Of a stretch of 64,000 nucleotides of DNA, positions 35,366 to 47,400 are shown in pieces. The stretch covers positions 6,235,001-6,299,000 of the forward strand of contig JAILWY010000008.1 of the NCBI GenBank assembly GCA_022113835.1, read 5' to 3'. The notes below the pieces were generated by a model. It made no database searches, was not told where the DNA came from, and was given only the letters and a program-made list of their open reading frames with translations. Made by a program: the position numbers and the translations under genes. Origin of the DNA: Atopsyche davidsoni. Lineage: Eukaryota > Arthropoda > Insecta > Trichoptera > Hydrobiosidae. Position 1 is the first letter of the stretch, and the number at the start of each line of letters is the position of its first letter.

Positions 35366-36236
35366 AATGATAATTACACGATATGCAGGGCCCAAAATGC
35401 ACACAATGGATGGCGAAGAAATAAATAAACACCTGGCCATTAATTTATACCGATGAAACTTCATTTCATTACGTCCATTTGCAGAATTACCGTTGGTGCA
35501 TAAATTTAACAAAATATTTTTTTTGTTATTATATGTTTAAATTTCGTTTAAAATTTTAGTGGGCGTTACTGCTTTTTTTATTATTTGATGTTCCGACGTT
35601 TCAGTTTCGGTACTGGGGGCATCATTAAGGTCCATTGCATGTGTAAATTTATGAAACCTTTGTGTTGTTAAAAACATGGAAAATTCTATATCAACCATTA
35701 TTGAATATTGAATCACAAAGAATACTTTATATATTTAATTAATAAAATATGCATTTAACTATATAAGTATTTTATATAAAATAACTTTGCTATTTTCACT
35801 ATAAAAAATTAAGCAGTCCTTGGATATGGGGTTACAATATGTGAATAAAAAAAAATTGACATTCAAAATATATACGTTTTTTTTGCATTTTAGTTAAATG
35901 GTTGTGTTGAAAACACTTTATAACATTACTTAGCTTATAAAAAAAATGTCCAATTCAAATCAACTGATGTCACGACTCGGGCTGACAATTCATAGACGTA
36001 ATTTTTTGCTCTGGTGTCGCCGGCTGTTACGCCGGACTACGTGTCCAGGCTGCTTGGTGAATGGAGCAAATCTACGTGCACAATTAGAGTGACAATGTAA
36101 AATGGATTAGAGCCAATGTTTTGAAATGCAAAAACAAAAAATAAATAAAAAAATTACTCGAGTGCCTGCAAGAAATGTACAAAAAACGTTTGAACGTACT
36201 GTTAAATAAGATTTTATATTTATAAATTAATATATA

Positions 36237-36420
36237 GGGTGGGTAACGATAGGTCAGATGTGATACATTGTATATTAAATTATACCGACGTATGAAGTGA
36301 AATCTAGCGAAGACTTGGAAGGAAGATATAACAATATAAAAACCAGATAAATATAAAGATTCATAGCTTTATGTACATCTGCAGGATAATTCCATTGATA
36401 TATTTGGGATCTTAAACCTA
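36237..36420. repeat. Dispersed repeat, second copy of the 15318 family
   Basis: Matches 15318-15560 in blocks (GATAGGTCAGATGTGATAC, ACTTGGAAGGAAGATATA). The shorter copy lacks about 20 bp after ACCGACGTATG. Confidence 0.7.
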
Positions 36421-36429
36421 GTTTTTTAA

Positions 36430-37690
36430 TGTATATTTGTCAAGAAACAGGCATACGACGATTTAGCGCATTTGATCTATAAATCAAGAAGGACAGAATC
36501 GAACTGTGGCTTAAATAATAAATTGTATTAGACCCATTTATACTTATAAATATTTTCAGTAGATCCCAGTCATACTGTAGCCAGCCTTATTCTTTGAAAA
36601 TATCCAGCAGTAACATATACCTTAAACATATTATTAGCTAACCTTGTAAAAACATACAGTTTGTCGGTTAAGTGTCACTCGTTTCAAACGCACTTTATCA
36701 ACATGCCGGTGAGTGTATAATCTAAGAGTTATGTTTTGTAACAATACGAATGTACTTGGGCTAAGATAGTAGATAATAATTATATGTGAGCAAGACTTGT
36801 TGGTAGATAGTGCATGATTTATGGAAACCCGCATGTTGCGTTCGGGATGCAGAGAAAAGGCGTCGGAGGCATTGTGACCGGCAACAATTAACTGCACGTG
36901 CTGGGGGTACCTGCCTCCACCACCTACCTGGGCATTGTTGGGAAACTACTTGGAACTAATGAAACAGCTGCAGAATACAGAGTAGCATTGTAAAAATGTA
37001 TTTTTTTTTACAAAATAGTCAACTCCCTAATTTGATTGAATAAAGTTACTAGCATATCAAGTTTACGCACTCTTCTGATATTCACTCAGTGCTTTTTGCT
37101 TGGTGGCTTTTAAGATTTATTAAATTAATAATGACGGGTCTTTTTACAGGAGATTAGGTTTACGCCTTTTACTGGTATTCAAAGTAACTCCAATCATAGA
37201 TTTATTAACTAAAGACTAAGTCAAATATGCGGATTTTGCCTAGAAATGAATTAAATAGCAGAGTATTCAAACTTCTTTGCAAGTTGAAAATTATAATTGC
37301 AAATAACAATGTGTATAGTAACGACATTTTCAGCAAAACAATTATATTCTGTTAAACGACGTACCGAAATGCCCGTTATCAGTGGCGTGCAGACTTTGCA
37401 TGCAATAAAGCACTATGTTTCCAAAAGTATTTTTTTATCACTTTTTGTGCTTTTATAGAAGTTTTGCATTAACTACCCATACAGGCAATGAGTTTAAGTT
37501 AAACACATCACATGCACTTACGGATAAAAAAAACTGTATTTTAAACTAAGGGATACTTATGAAACTATGGTAAAGCCCACACTTTTTCGCTAAGGAAAGC
37601 CACCAGGCTGCGATATTGACGTCATGAAGTTTAAACTATTTTTTTATTACATGAATTTTTGAGGGTTCAATTGCATGTATTTCTACATCA
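36430..37690. other. AT-rich DNA with one hAT-like terminus
   Basis: CAGTGGCGTGC at 37380-37390 matches the motifs at 28901 and 57017 and could be a hAT-type left end; no partner end is seen. A minus-strand frame at 36634-36897 is unrecognised. Confidence 0.4.
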
Positions 37691-37694
37691 ATCA

Positions 37695-37860
37695 TTCATT
37701 CTTGTTTCGGTTCCTGTGCTGAAACCATCTTCGACAATTTTGTTTGTGTCCTTTTTTCGGTGCTTGTTGCATCTCAGAAAAGTTCACTCGAATGCAGAAA
37801 ATGATCCAAGCACGGAAACTAAAAACATGAAACAGCTCAACATCTGAAAAACCAAATCAA
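37695..37860. repeat. Dispersed motif block, TTCGGTTCCTGTGCTGA type
   Basis: TTTCGGTTCCTGTGCTGAAA at 37705 with CATCTTC, and further right AAACATGAAACAGCTCAACA and ACCAAATCAACTCG, parallel the block at 18980-19090. It holds about 60 bp more between the two conserved parts. Confidence 0.5.
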
Positions 37861-37910
37861 CTCGATATGTATTCATAATATGGTTCGTCATTTCTGAATA
37901 GCATCTACAT

Positions 37911-38000
37911 CTGGTGACTCTCATCAGAGAAGGTTGGTGACCTGGACTTGCCTTATTAGTTCAGCTGTACTTCCGAATTCCAGCCACTGTCTCAAATATC
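37911..38000 (-). mobile_element. LINE 3' fragment
   Basis: On the minus strand: GTGGCTGGAATTCGGAAGTA, then CAGCTGAACTAATAAGG and a tail AGGTCACCAACCTTCTCTGA. It lies about 100 bp from a second fragment of the same region in opposite orientation (38103), giving a degenerate inverted pair. Confidence 0.7.
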
Positions 38001-38102
38001 TGAATATACAAAGTATCAACTACGAAAATTTATTAAATTCAATAATATTGTACTAATGAACGTTTTGTATAAAAATAAAGAGATATAGACTAACAAAACT
38101 AC

Positions 38103-38216
38103 GCCATTGGCTGGAAGTCACGAGTACAGTCGAATCAGTAAAACTAGTCCAGGATAAATGTATGTTCAGTGAAATAGCCACCAATCTCCTCTCAGGAGAC
38201 ACACTTGAAGATAAAG
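38103..38216 (+). mobile_element. LINE 3' fragment
   Basis: GCCATTGGCTGGAAGTCACG, AAAACTAGTCCAGGATAAAT and ACCAATCTCCTCTCAGGAG match the end of the family closely. The peptide frame is broken. Confidence 0.75.
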
Positions 38217-38219
38217 ATC

Positions 38220-40400
38220 AAAAGTTAAGCTTCTAGATAACATATTCGGCTATTTAAAAAAACTATTCAAATCTCTCAACAATACTGCAAGTATATATAC
38301 ATAAATGATATTTCTAGAAAAAAAAACCTACCAACTCCCTACCCGTCCTATCCATCCATGCTCAGCATCATGTTGCATTATTACAGGAAGATGTATTTGT
38401 AAAAACGTAGAATCTTTTATCAGATGTTACAGGTAATAGATACTTACAATATATGGAATTACACAACTGCTTATTGTGAGGACCGAGCATATCTCACGCG
38501 TCAGATTTATATGAGAAGTCATAATAACACTGACATGTGTTAAATGGACGCATGAAAATAATTTTTCAGAGGTATTTTAGTGTGGCTTTTATTCTTGTAA
38601 CAAATAAAAATACTGGGCGACCTTTATTGCATAGAAATACCTATTACACCAAGCACTAAAACTAACTAAATAAACACAAAGTTATCATGATTTAATATTA
38701 GTTTTAAAATGATGAATTTAATTTTTATTATTTGCTATTCAATTAATAATTTTTTTAATAAAATGACAAGTTTTTGGGCAGAAATTTAGTTATAAACAGG
38801 TCCCATATATATGTTTTACTTGTTAAGCTATTCATTAAATTGACTTTTATTTATTTATATAACAATATACGTTACATCTCAAAATTGTATCCTGGTATAT
38901 GAACATTACTGATTTGGATTAAGTTAGGCTAAGTTATGTTATAATTGAATTAGTGATGTTATATAACAATATAGGCATACTATAATGCCTTACTTATTTT
39001 TCAGGAATGCGACATATATGACAGTGAAAATGTCAAGCAAAAAATATTAGTTATAATAGGAGAATGAATTAAAAGACTACCTGAAGGTTTTATATACGCC
39101 GGTTAATCTATACTATAGCACCCAGTTATCGGTTTAATTTTTTTTTTTTTTTATACACTTTCAATATAGTAAACCCACACGCGTTATTCCATACGTTGAT
39201 TGTTGCACATGAAAATGAATATATAAATATGATTGCTCGAGGTACCCTGAGGTCCCCCGGGTGCTCCGGCAGTCATTGACATGGAGGACAGATGCTCGGG
39301 TCAGGAGGTCAAAGCCGACCAGGGCTGCCCCCCTCTAAAAAAAAGCCTTCTCGAACCAAGTAGTCAAAATATTAACTATTGACGAAAAAAATCCCACCAG
39401 ATCGTAAACCAAACCAGGCTGTCTTCGGCGAGTCGTTTGATGGTAAACTTGTCACGGATGGTCATATTAATAAGCTAACCCCCATACGACAAGTGAAAAG
39501 GTTTTTTTTACACATATTTTCCCATACCCAAACTCAATAACGAAAATAGAAAAATCCGCGTACTGCAAGCCCCAAACCTGCCCGCAATATTTACCGTATT
39601 GTAAGCATAACTTTAAAGACTATTGTAAGTAATATAAAATAACAACAAGTGAATATGTTCTAATACATGAAATATCAATAGGCGTTCTCCGTATTAAAAC
39701 TTTTATTATATTTAATTAAACTAAAAATTTACTTTTTACAAACAAATTTAGTGAAAAAAAAATATTACCTATCAGCCAGACAGACTAATTAAAAATAACA
39801 AAAGTATTGTTACCAGGCGATAAATATCTTTTCAGAGTGGAGCACGACTAAGCGTGACATTGAAAATCTATACATATCAATACCTGTTATACAAGGTGCC
39901 CTAAAAGTCGTTTTATCATCTAAAAGAGGGCACTTATTCTTTGGGTAAAAAATACAACTTATTGTTGTCTTACAAAAATGATAAAACACGAGAATAGTTT
40001 TAATTTATAAAAAATAATGAAAGGTGTTTTTCGATACACTTTTCGAAGTGCAGGAGAAAAAATTCGGACTTCGGCATTATATCTTTAGAAGGAAAGGTGA
40101 TACTAAAATATTAAAAATTTACAGGGAACAAAAAAAAACATCAAACCAAAAAAAATATATATGCTTAAAGCCATTAGCATATTTAAAATTGTATTTTAAA
40201 AACTTTTTTATATTATCGTTAATGGACGTTTCACAAAATTATATCACCGCTAATGTATTTATTATCAAATTAACGAAAACCCATAAAATGTAAAATAAAC
40301 AAATTATCTATTTTAAAGAAATTATGACTATGTTAAAATGCAGAGTGGAGGAATTCTCCCACGTGCTCTCGAGGCTTTTATTCTTCGATCGGCTGGAAGA
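38220..40400. other. AT-rich DNA with one repeat piece
   Basis: Mostly AT-rich. 39240-39340 is GC-rich (CCCCCGGGTGCTCCGGCAGT) and 39421-39490 matches 16578-16650. AAGGTGCCCTAAAAGTCG at 39894 resembles a Tc1/mariner-type end but has no visible partner. The 89-codon frame at 40024 is AT-rich and unrecognised. Confidence 0.4.
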
Positions 40401-40462
40401 TTATTTTAAAGTAAAAATGCTTTTTATAACGATCGCAAGTCCACTTAGTTGTCCAAACATAC

Positions 40463-40557
40463 CTCGCCGTCGGGGAAAGCATTCTGTGTAAAATAACAGC
40501 TGTTGATGTTTGCGGGCGAATTCGCATTCAGGGGTGTCAGCTTGACGACCCCTTTGG
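40463..40557 (-). CDS. Best candidate host exon (95 nt)
   Basis: On the minus strand the acceptor (TTTTTTTTTTAATTTATAG) is followed by 95 nt of balanced composition and a GTATGT donor. The GC-rich island starts and stops exactly at these sites, unlike its AT-rich flanks. One frame starts after two bases and stays open for 31 codons, KGVVKLTPLNANSPANINSC followed by YFTQNAFPDGE, ending in phase 0. A second frame is also open (QRGRQADTPECEFARKHQQ). No domain is recognised. If real it is an internal exon, upstream in transcription order of the 31905, 28223, 4245 and 1812 candidates. Confidence 0.55.
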
Positions 40558-40659
40558 CTATAAATTAAAAAAAAAAATTCAAAATCCTTTAGAGCCTTTA
40601 TCGAGCATCGCGAATTAAATACATTACAAATATACGAATTTCTTATGTCAAATATTTGA

Positions 40660-40854
40660 CTTATGACAAATAGAGTATGATTGTTAAAAATTCTCGATAA
40701 AAGGAAGTGATTCGTTAGTACAAGGGTTAGTACACCGGTCATGTAAACCAGGGGATGTGGGTTCAAATCCCAAACAAATCACGATGATATTTTTCTGAGA
40801 GTTTCTTTAAATCATCTTCTATGTATGAACTAATGTGCCTAATCATATTAGGCA
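40660..40854 (+). mobile_element. Diverged solo tRNA-derived SINE
   Basis: About 75 percent similar to the SINE units at 58240-58440. The B-box is GGTTCAAATCC (one change); the A-box area GTTAGTACAAGGGTTAG is altered. The downstream body ACGATGATATTTTTCTGAGA matches. It is flanked by the 12-bp repeat TCAAATATTTGA at 40648-40659 and 40855-40866, a likely target-site duplication, although the motif is palindromic and AT-rich. Confidence 0.8.
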
Positions 40855-40896
40855 TCAAATATTTGATATAAAAGCTGCTGATTTTTTTCTTATGTC

Positions 40897-41010
40897 ATTG
40901 GAAGGAGAAAGCTAACGTGGATGCTGAATTTATCCCAATGGCTGGAAGTCGGGAGTACAGTCCGATTAGTAAGACGAACATATGTTCAGTGAAATTGGAG
41001 AAGAAGAAAC
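40897..41010 (+). mobile_element. LINE 3' fragment
   Basis: ATTGGAAGGAGAAAGCTAAC, CAATGGCTGGAAGTCGGGAG and ATATGTTCAGTGAAATTGGA with GAAGAAGAAAC at the end. The CTCCT/AGGAG part is deleted. It starts about 40 bp after the SINE at 40660. Confidence 0.75.
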
Positions 41011-41014
41011 TTCT

Positions 41015-43300
41015 TAGATCCTAAAAAAAGTCAAGGATCATCCCTGTAATAAAATTCGAATCGTTATATACAAGTGTGGAAGGGGTGTACCTAGTTTATG
41101 TCATATAAATACATATGTATTATGAGTATTTTTTAATAGATTAAAGTGGGTTAGAATCTTTCTTATGTCTCATAAAAAATCTTTTAAGATTTTTCTAGTC
41201 ATTTCATTTGTGAATCGATTGGCAAAAATTATGCGTAATCCGTGAGTATAATTCGTTTTAAATCGTCTTATATGGTTTTAGAAAAGAACTGTATATTTAA
41301 AGACAACGCCACGAGGCGAGTATTGTTATTTTTGAAGTGTTTGGATAATTTAGTATACAGGCAACCCTGCCACTCATGTAACTTGGCAATATTCCTGTAC
41401 ACGACCCGAGCCAGGGAATATTCTAAAGTGCTCAGGAAAAAAGGTCCGGGAAGTAATGAGACGATCATAATGGCTAAAGATTGCTACACGCTATATATAG
41501 CGTGACGTGGGATCAAACTACACCCTGTGTAAAAAAAAGCCGCAGATGGGGTATGGCGTAATAAAAACTAGATTGCAATATGATCTTACGGCGAATCTTA
41601 ATAATTTATACGCACATGTGATATATTTTTTATTGGTACTTGCAAATTATGCTTATTTTCCATCCCTCAAAGCACAGTACAGCGTACTTGTACTTGTTTG
41701 TGAATACGTCATATTATTTTGTTGTTTTTATAGTGTTGTTTAAAGCTTGCTACACACGCTACAACACAACCGACAACCAAATGGTAACTAACCAATATGG
41801 TATACTTTTTATGGCTTAAGTAACGAAGACAAAAAATGACACTACTAGCAATAACTGTTTGTCCGTAAGCAGCTTTAGTATCACTGTACAACACTGATCT
41901 GATGATTAAATACTTGAAATATACAAGGCATATGTGAGTCTTATACAGTGTGTATTTTGTTCTCAAAGAATATTAAGCAAGAGAGTATCGTATGGACATT
42001 GTTATCACGATATAGAAGATGGACAAAGACCTACATCCGGCTATCGCTGTGGTGATAACTATTGTATTAATATGCTAACATGCATAACAAGATGGTAATG
42101 CAATAAGTTTAAACATACCGAGAGAGAAATTAGATTCGTTATTGCCAGCAATCAAAACGAAATTTGCCTAAGTATTCATTTTATTGCCTAGAACCACTGT
42201 AAACCGGTGTATATGAGCTGTTAAACAAATATAATTGAGTCTTTAATATGCATCGCCGCCATTATGTAAAAATGCCGGAATTCGGTTAAATTTTTACTGC
42301 CGTTTGTGTTTAGTTAAAACAATATAAAAACATGAGAACAAAGATGCCAACAATACAAAAAAAAATATCAGAATTGATTGCTAATTGAAATCTCTCCCGC
42401 CAGCTGAAAATCTGCTTTGAATTCTGAAAATTCGTGTGTATTTTAAATATTATGAATTTGAAATGCGCTATGCTTGGATAACGGATTTTTATTCAGATTA
42501 AATCCACTGTTTAGTATAATGCGTTACTTTGGGAACTAAAACAAAGCTATTATATTTTTATAATTAAATGCTTAAAATCTTTTCTCGTGCCAGAAACACA
42601 ATTTTTACTTTAAAATCGTTTATTATTAAAGAATGCTTTGAATAAATGCGACCATCCATTTTTAAGCCTATTTGATAAAAAGATATACCCACCCAGAAAA
42701 TATATTTTTAAAAGTAATGTTATAAATAAAATCAAGTTATTATTAACATAGAAATTGACATCTCTCAGTGAGTAGAAATCATTTCAAGAAATTCTGTAAC
42801 GGAATTTTTTTCAGATGAAAACGAATAGTAGAAAAAGGTTTGATATATGCGAAATGTGCATTTATTTTACAGGAAATAAAAAGCGGTGAAGAGTGAATCA
42901 AAACTTTCTCTGAACAAAATCAATAAAAGAGACTGAGCATTCCAATACGATCAATCGATATATCAGTAAGTATTTTTCAGCGCAATTTATCGACCTCAGT
43001 TTTGATTGCAGATATGATACAAAATCTATTAAGTGTTTTCTGTGACCTCTTTTGAACCTGAACTATCACGATGCATCATAAATGGCTTTATTGAGGTTAA
43101 ACAGAGAGTACATTTTATTATCATACTTTAACACAGCTTACTACATATATCCTCACTTAGACCGACCAAACGAGGAGTTTAAACCACATTCTAATAAGTC
43201 AAGGCAAGAAAAGAAATTCCACTCATATGAATATGAAGTATTTTTTTAATGATTGATAATCGACCTTATTTATGAGGTAAATTTATTTTTAACAAAAATT
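41015..43300. other. AT-rich DNA, no gene
   Basis: Low-complexity sequence. An exact 18-bp palindrome CACGCTATATATAGCGTG lies at 41487-41504. The frames at 41242-41966 are AT-rich and unrecognised. Confidence 0.55.
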
Positions 43301-43435
43301 CAAGTATACACAGGCTGTTTTTTTCAGCGTATGTGTTTTTCGTGGGTGTTTACTATGGTGTTGCAGATATGACACAGCCCATATTTATTCGTAGTCTTTA
43401 TGTCACTAACAAACGGTAAATTTGGACTCATCAAG

Positions 43436-43795
43436 TGTTATGCCATCTCAGTTGAAGCCTGAATACTTCAGACAGCTACTCTGCAAAGAATTGAAGCAGT
43501 AGAAATGTGGCTTTATATGAGAATCCTTAAAACACCATGGGTTGACCGCATCACAAATAAGAGAGTCGTAACCAAATGCTCAAGGAAAGAGAACTCCTGA
43601 TGATGGTAGAGAAGCGAAAGGTCTCCTATTTCGGCCATATTTTTTCCGGAAACCGAAAGTACAGCCGAATAAGTGGGGCCGGTTCTAGATAGATATGTAT
43701 TTGATGAAATTATCTCCTATGAAGAGGAATAAAAATTATATGATGAAATAATTTAGTCCTCCTATGAGAAGAGGCACCAGAAGAAGAAGCACTCA
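43436..43795 (+). mobile_element. LINE 3' fragment with RT C-terminal region
   Basis: Runs from TGTTATGCCATCTCAGTT through AGAAATGTGGCTTTATATGA, ACACCATGGGTTGACCGCAT and AAAGGTCTCCTATTTCGGCC to TCCTCCTATGAGAAGAGGCA with AGAAGAAGAAG. The last third is deleted and partly duplicated (two GAAAT--T-TCCTAT tails near 43705 and 43745). Degenerate direct repeats flank it (43314-43405 and 43819-43912). Confidence 0.82.
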
Positions 43796-43919
43796 ATTTG
43801 GATGCAACAAACGTTGAGTCTTTTTCAGCGTGTACGTGCGGCTGGTAGATATACAGATGTTGCAGATATGGCACGACTTATTGCACTCATATTTATGTGG
43901 TCTCTATTGATGGATAGTT

Positions 43920-44125
43920 AGACGTGGCACACATGGCACACCCATGCTCGTGCCGGAGGTGCCGGAGCGCGGCAGAGCCTTGTAAGGAAGGTTGTCGGAG
44001 CCGCTGGGCTCTTCCAGGAATCAAAGTGCCAACCCGAGACGTGACGGTCCCGACGTCAGCGGACACGCCACGGCCGCTGTCTACACGCATTAACATACGC
44101 GAGCTGCAGCTGGGCTGCAACTTTA
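43920..44125. other. GC-rich block
   Basis: CpG-rich DNA with opposing open frames (103 codons plus, 75 codons minus). Neither product is recognised. Probably a fragment of an unidentified repeat. Confidence 0.35.
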
Positions 44126-44265
44126 TTTGTATACCGAATAGTCTTGAACACTTTTATATATTTTTTAAAAACTACACAAATTCGATGGCTTCACTCACAC
44201 GTGTAAAAAATTATACAAATTTCATTTGTAATTGAACCGAAACAACGCGGCATAACACTCATGAA

Positions 44266-44361
44266 AATATTTTTGAATAAAATACTTGAGTGATTTTTTC
44301 CACATTGTGAAATTTTGAGTTTTCCACATTGTGAGTATCAAGTATTTTATTCAAAAATATT
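44266..44361. repeat. Foldback structure with 24-bp perfect arms
   Basis: AATATTTTTGAATAAAATAC and TTGA (44266-44289) are the exact reverse complement of 44338-44361. The 48-bp loop contains two copies of TTTTCCACATTGTGA (44296-44310 and 44320-44334). It looks like a very small foldback or MITE-like element. Confidence 0.92.
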
Positions 44362-44369
44362 AAAATGGA

Positions 44370-47300
44370 ATTCCACCAAGTACTCTCTGTCAAAAATATT
44401 GAATTACTCATGAAAATATAGTTTCTTATTATGATTATTATCAGGTAGTAGAGGCAGTTGACTTACACGAGTATATCAATATTTACTACTTAACTGATGA
44501 TGATTATCAAAAGAGAGTAACTCCGTTGCAACTTTGCTTAGAATGCGGACAAATATGCTTGGCGACTGTCTCCGTGTGGTTTGAAACAAATTCGGAGTTA
44601 TTGAAACGTATTTCGGCAATTTAATGTGTAAGAGGCTACAATAATTTTTTTTTGATCTTACAGAAGTATTACTATAACCTTCATCAATTATAATAGCCCC
44701 TTATACTTAAAATAATAATTGACCCTTAAAACTTTAATTCTGATTAAGGATTATAATTAAACGCAGACAGGCAATATTTGCTTTTAAAATCCACCAAGAG
44801 CTATAAATATATTTAGTGCATGCCTAGGCTTGTAGGGCTCCGCGTCCCGAGGGGATCCATCTGGAATATCCTAATCAGGATTTATACAGCGGCGCTATTC
44901 AGTACATAAGGCACTCTTCAATTACAGTCGTAAAGTTTTACACTGCTGTATAAAGAGCCCCCTTTGCATTCCCGCTCTACTGCAACTCTCCAAAGTGTGA
45001 GGTCCAAGTGCAGACGCATACGCGAAAAAATAAATCTTCAAGAAAACAGATACACATATAAAAAAATATATATATTTGCTACATATGTGGACAATAAAAA
45101 TAAACAGCCGATATGTTAGAAGATTACGCACATTTGTTGTTTAAAGTAAACTACTTTGCGTGCTGTTTTCATGGGTTGAATTTTTTATTTAAATATTATT
45201 TATTATCATGTATAGTGTTGTATGTCTTTCTGAGATATATAGGTTTTAAAAAAAGCCTTAAATTGATATATTTTAAACTAACCACTTACTGAGAAGTGAA
45301 AATAACGCTCAAAACTCGAGAGCGCTAAGTGAAAATACAACCTGTGATCCTTTGCTAAAGTTTTAGTGTTTGTTGAATTACCTGAAAAATATTGCCTATA
45401 GAAGGTTTTTTTTTTGTTGCGCAAAAAACGAATACTGAGATGTTGTACCCAAAGTAAAATAAAAACGCCTTCAACATTAAGATTTACGATACATTGTTTA
45501 AAAAAGATTTTATAAGGAAGAAAAAAAAAACTATACTTAATTTGACATTACGCCTGTAACGATTCTCTGAGGTGATTTTCTTATCAAAAATCAGGTATTT
45601 TTTTCACATTATGTACTGTTCTCCAGTTTATTTCCCTACAGTTTCTATTGAACTCGACTCCTAATCAATTTCAATAGAGACACTTTCTTCTGATTTTTTT
45701 CCCACAATTTTATAACAAAACTTTTACAAGCAGATTATCTGAAATCGTATAGAACTCTCTTTTTTATTAGAATTAATGCACAGGCGAATACTTGGGCATG
45801 CTAGTTAGCAGCAAAATAACCTTAACCACATTGAAAAAAAACATTACATGTCTTGTTGTGAAACTATTTACCGATCAAAGCATTTTTTTCATTTAATGCA
45901 AAAGAAACGATTAAAAGTTTATAAGTTTAAGTTATTCTATGTTTGCGGTGAACATAACAAAACTTATTCTCAAAACACGTATTATCATTTTTTAATACAT
46001 GTTTTTTTGTATTTTTAAATTGATAATTACAAAAAGGTTAATAATAACAAATAAACGGTAAAAAATTCCTTAAAATTAAAATTCAAGCAATACTGAATAT
46101 ATAATATTAATAATATAAAATACGAATATATACATATTCTATTATGGATAAATTAATCTTAAAAACCTTCTTAAGATTATAGTTAGTCTATTTTATGAAA
46201 AAATATTATTTTTACTTCAAACTTTCTTTTTTTAAGTCTACGCTTTTTTAAGTCACCATGTATATTTTATACCCATAGTATCTCACACAAATTTAAGTAT
46301 AAACAAAATCGACAGTATTTTACTTGGAGACTGATTTGGAGACAATTTGTCAAAATTTACAACGAATATAATATATAATAAATTTACATACGTTTTATAA
46401 AATATATGACGTCTCGTTTTCATTGTTTGCCGAATACGATATGATTTTTTTTCAGGTGAAGTCTTATTTAAATAATAAATACAATCTACAATCAACAAAT
46501 CACCTGTATAATTCGACAATCGTTTCGCCATCGGGATAAAGCGCACAATTAATTATCCAGCTATTTTAATTTTATTGTATTTTTAGATAGAATCTCGGAT
46601 GCTTTGCATAATCAAATTGGTTTTTTGCACCGAACGAAGGCCATGTTTGTTTTAGTTTTGCTATTTATCACATGTTGAGTTTCAGCAGCTTGCATAATAA
46701 TAATTTAACAACAACTTATGTTTTCTTTTTATTCCAATAATCTTAACTGATCAAGGACAAAACAGAATCTTAACCTTTAGTTGCAAAATAAAAATACTTA
46801 AATTTACTTGTAGATTTAAAAAAACAACTAGTTTTATTATGCACGCTGTACTAGTTGATCACTTGTTTAAATTATTATTTCTATTTGTCCTGAAGGCTTT
46901 ATGTTTCAGCATTGACATTGAAATGGTGACATTGTATATAAAATATTTAAGAACTGATTGTATTGTATATTTAGATGTAAATTATATAATTTTGGCTATA
47001 ATGCCTTACCGTCTCATGGGTGTTTCGAAATTTCTATGTATCAAAAATAATCATTCAAATTCATTACATCAGACAGTCTGACATAATTTGTAAAACTCAC
47101 TTAAATTTTTGCTTGTCAGACTGAAAAACCCAATGAGAGGTGAGAATACTTTGAAAAATCTATGTATACCTATTTTTTATATTTACGAGCAACGTTTACT
47201 ATGCAAGTTTTTAGTGTGATATACATTTTTTTTTTTTGCAAAACGTGCTCATAATGTATAGAATCATAGCGACGTAAGTGACAAACAAATTAAAAAATTG

Positions 47301-47395
47301 TCAAAATAAAAAAAGGTTAATACGAATACGCATGCACAGTTATTTCTTCAAAGCTTGCAAAATGCTTATTTTTTTTATTTTTTACTAATATCAAC
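44370..47395. other. AT-rich DNA, no gene assigned
   Basis: A less AT-rich section at 44820-45020 includes CTGTATAAAGAGCCCCCTTT (TATA-like) and no exon. Minus-strand 35 nt near 45298-45332 are flanked by splice-like sites but are too weak to call. A plus-strand acceptor at about 46455 is followed by 27 open AT-rich codons, probably chance. Confidence 0.4.
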
Positions 47396-47400
47396 TTCCT

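Noticed and set aside
39885..39935. Tc1/mariner-like terminus
   Set aside because: Only a loose match to one end, no TA target duplication and no opposite end found.
43893..44235. Opposing 75- and 103-codon frames
   Set aside because: Low stop density in a GC-rich block opens frames on both strands; no recognisable domain and no splice context.
46464..46548. Plus-strand acceptor followed by 27 open codons
   Set aside because: Codons are AT-rich with many N, Y and S, as expected by chance; there is no donor or composition change.
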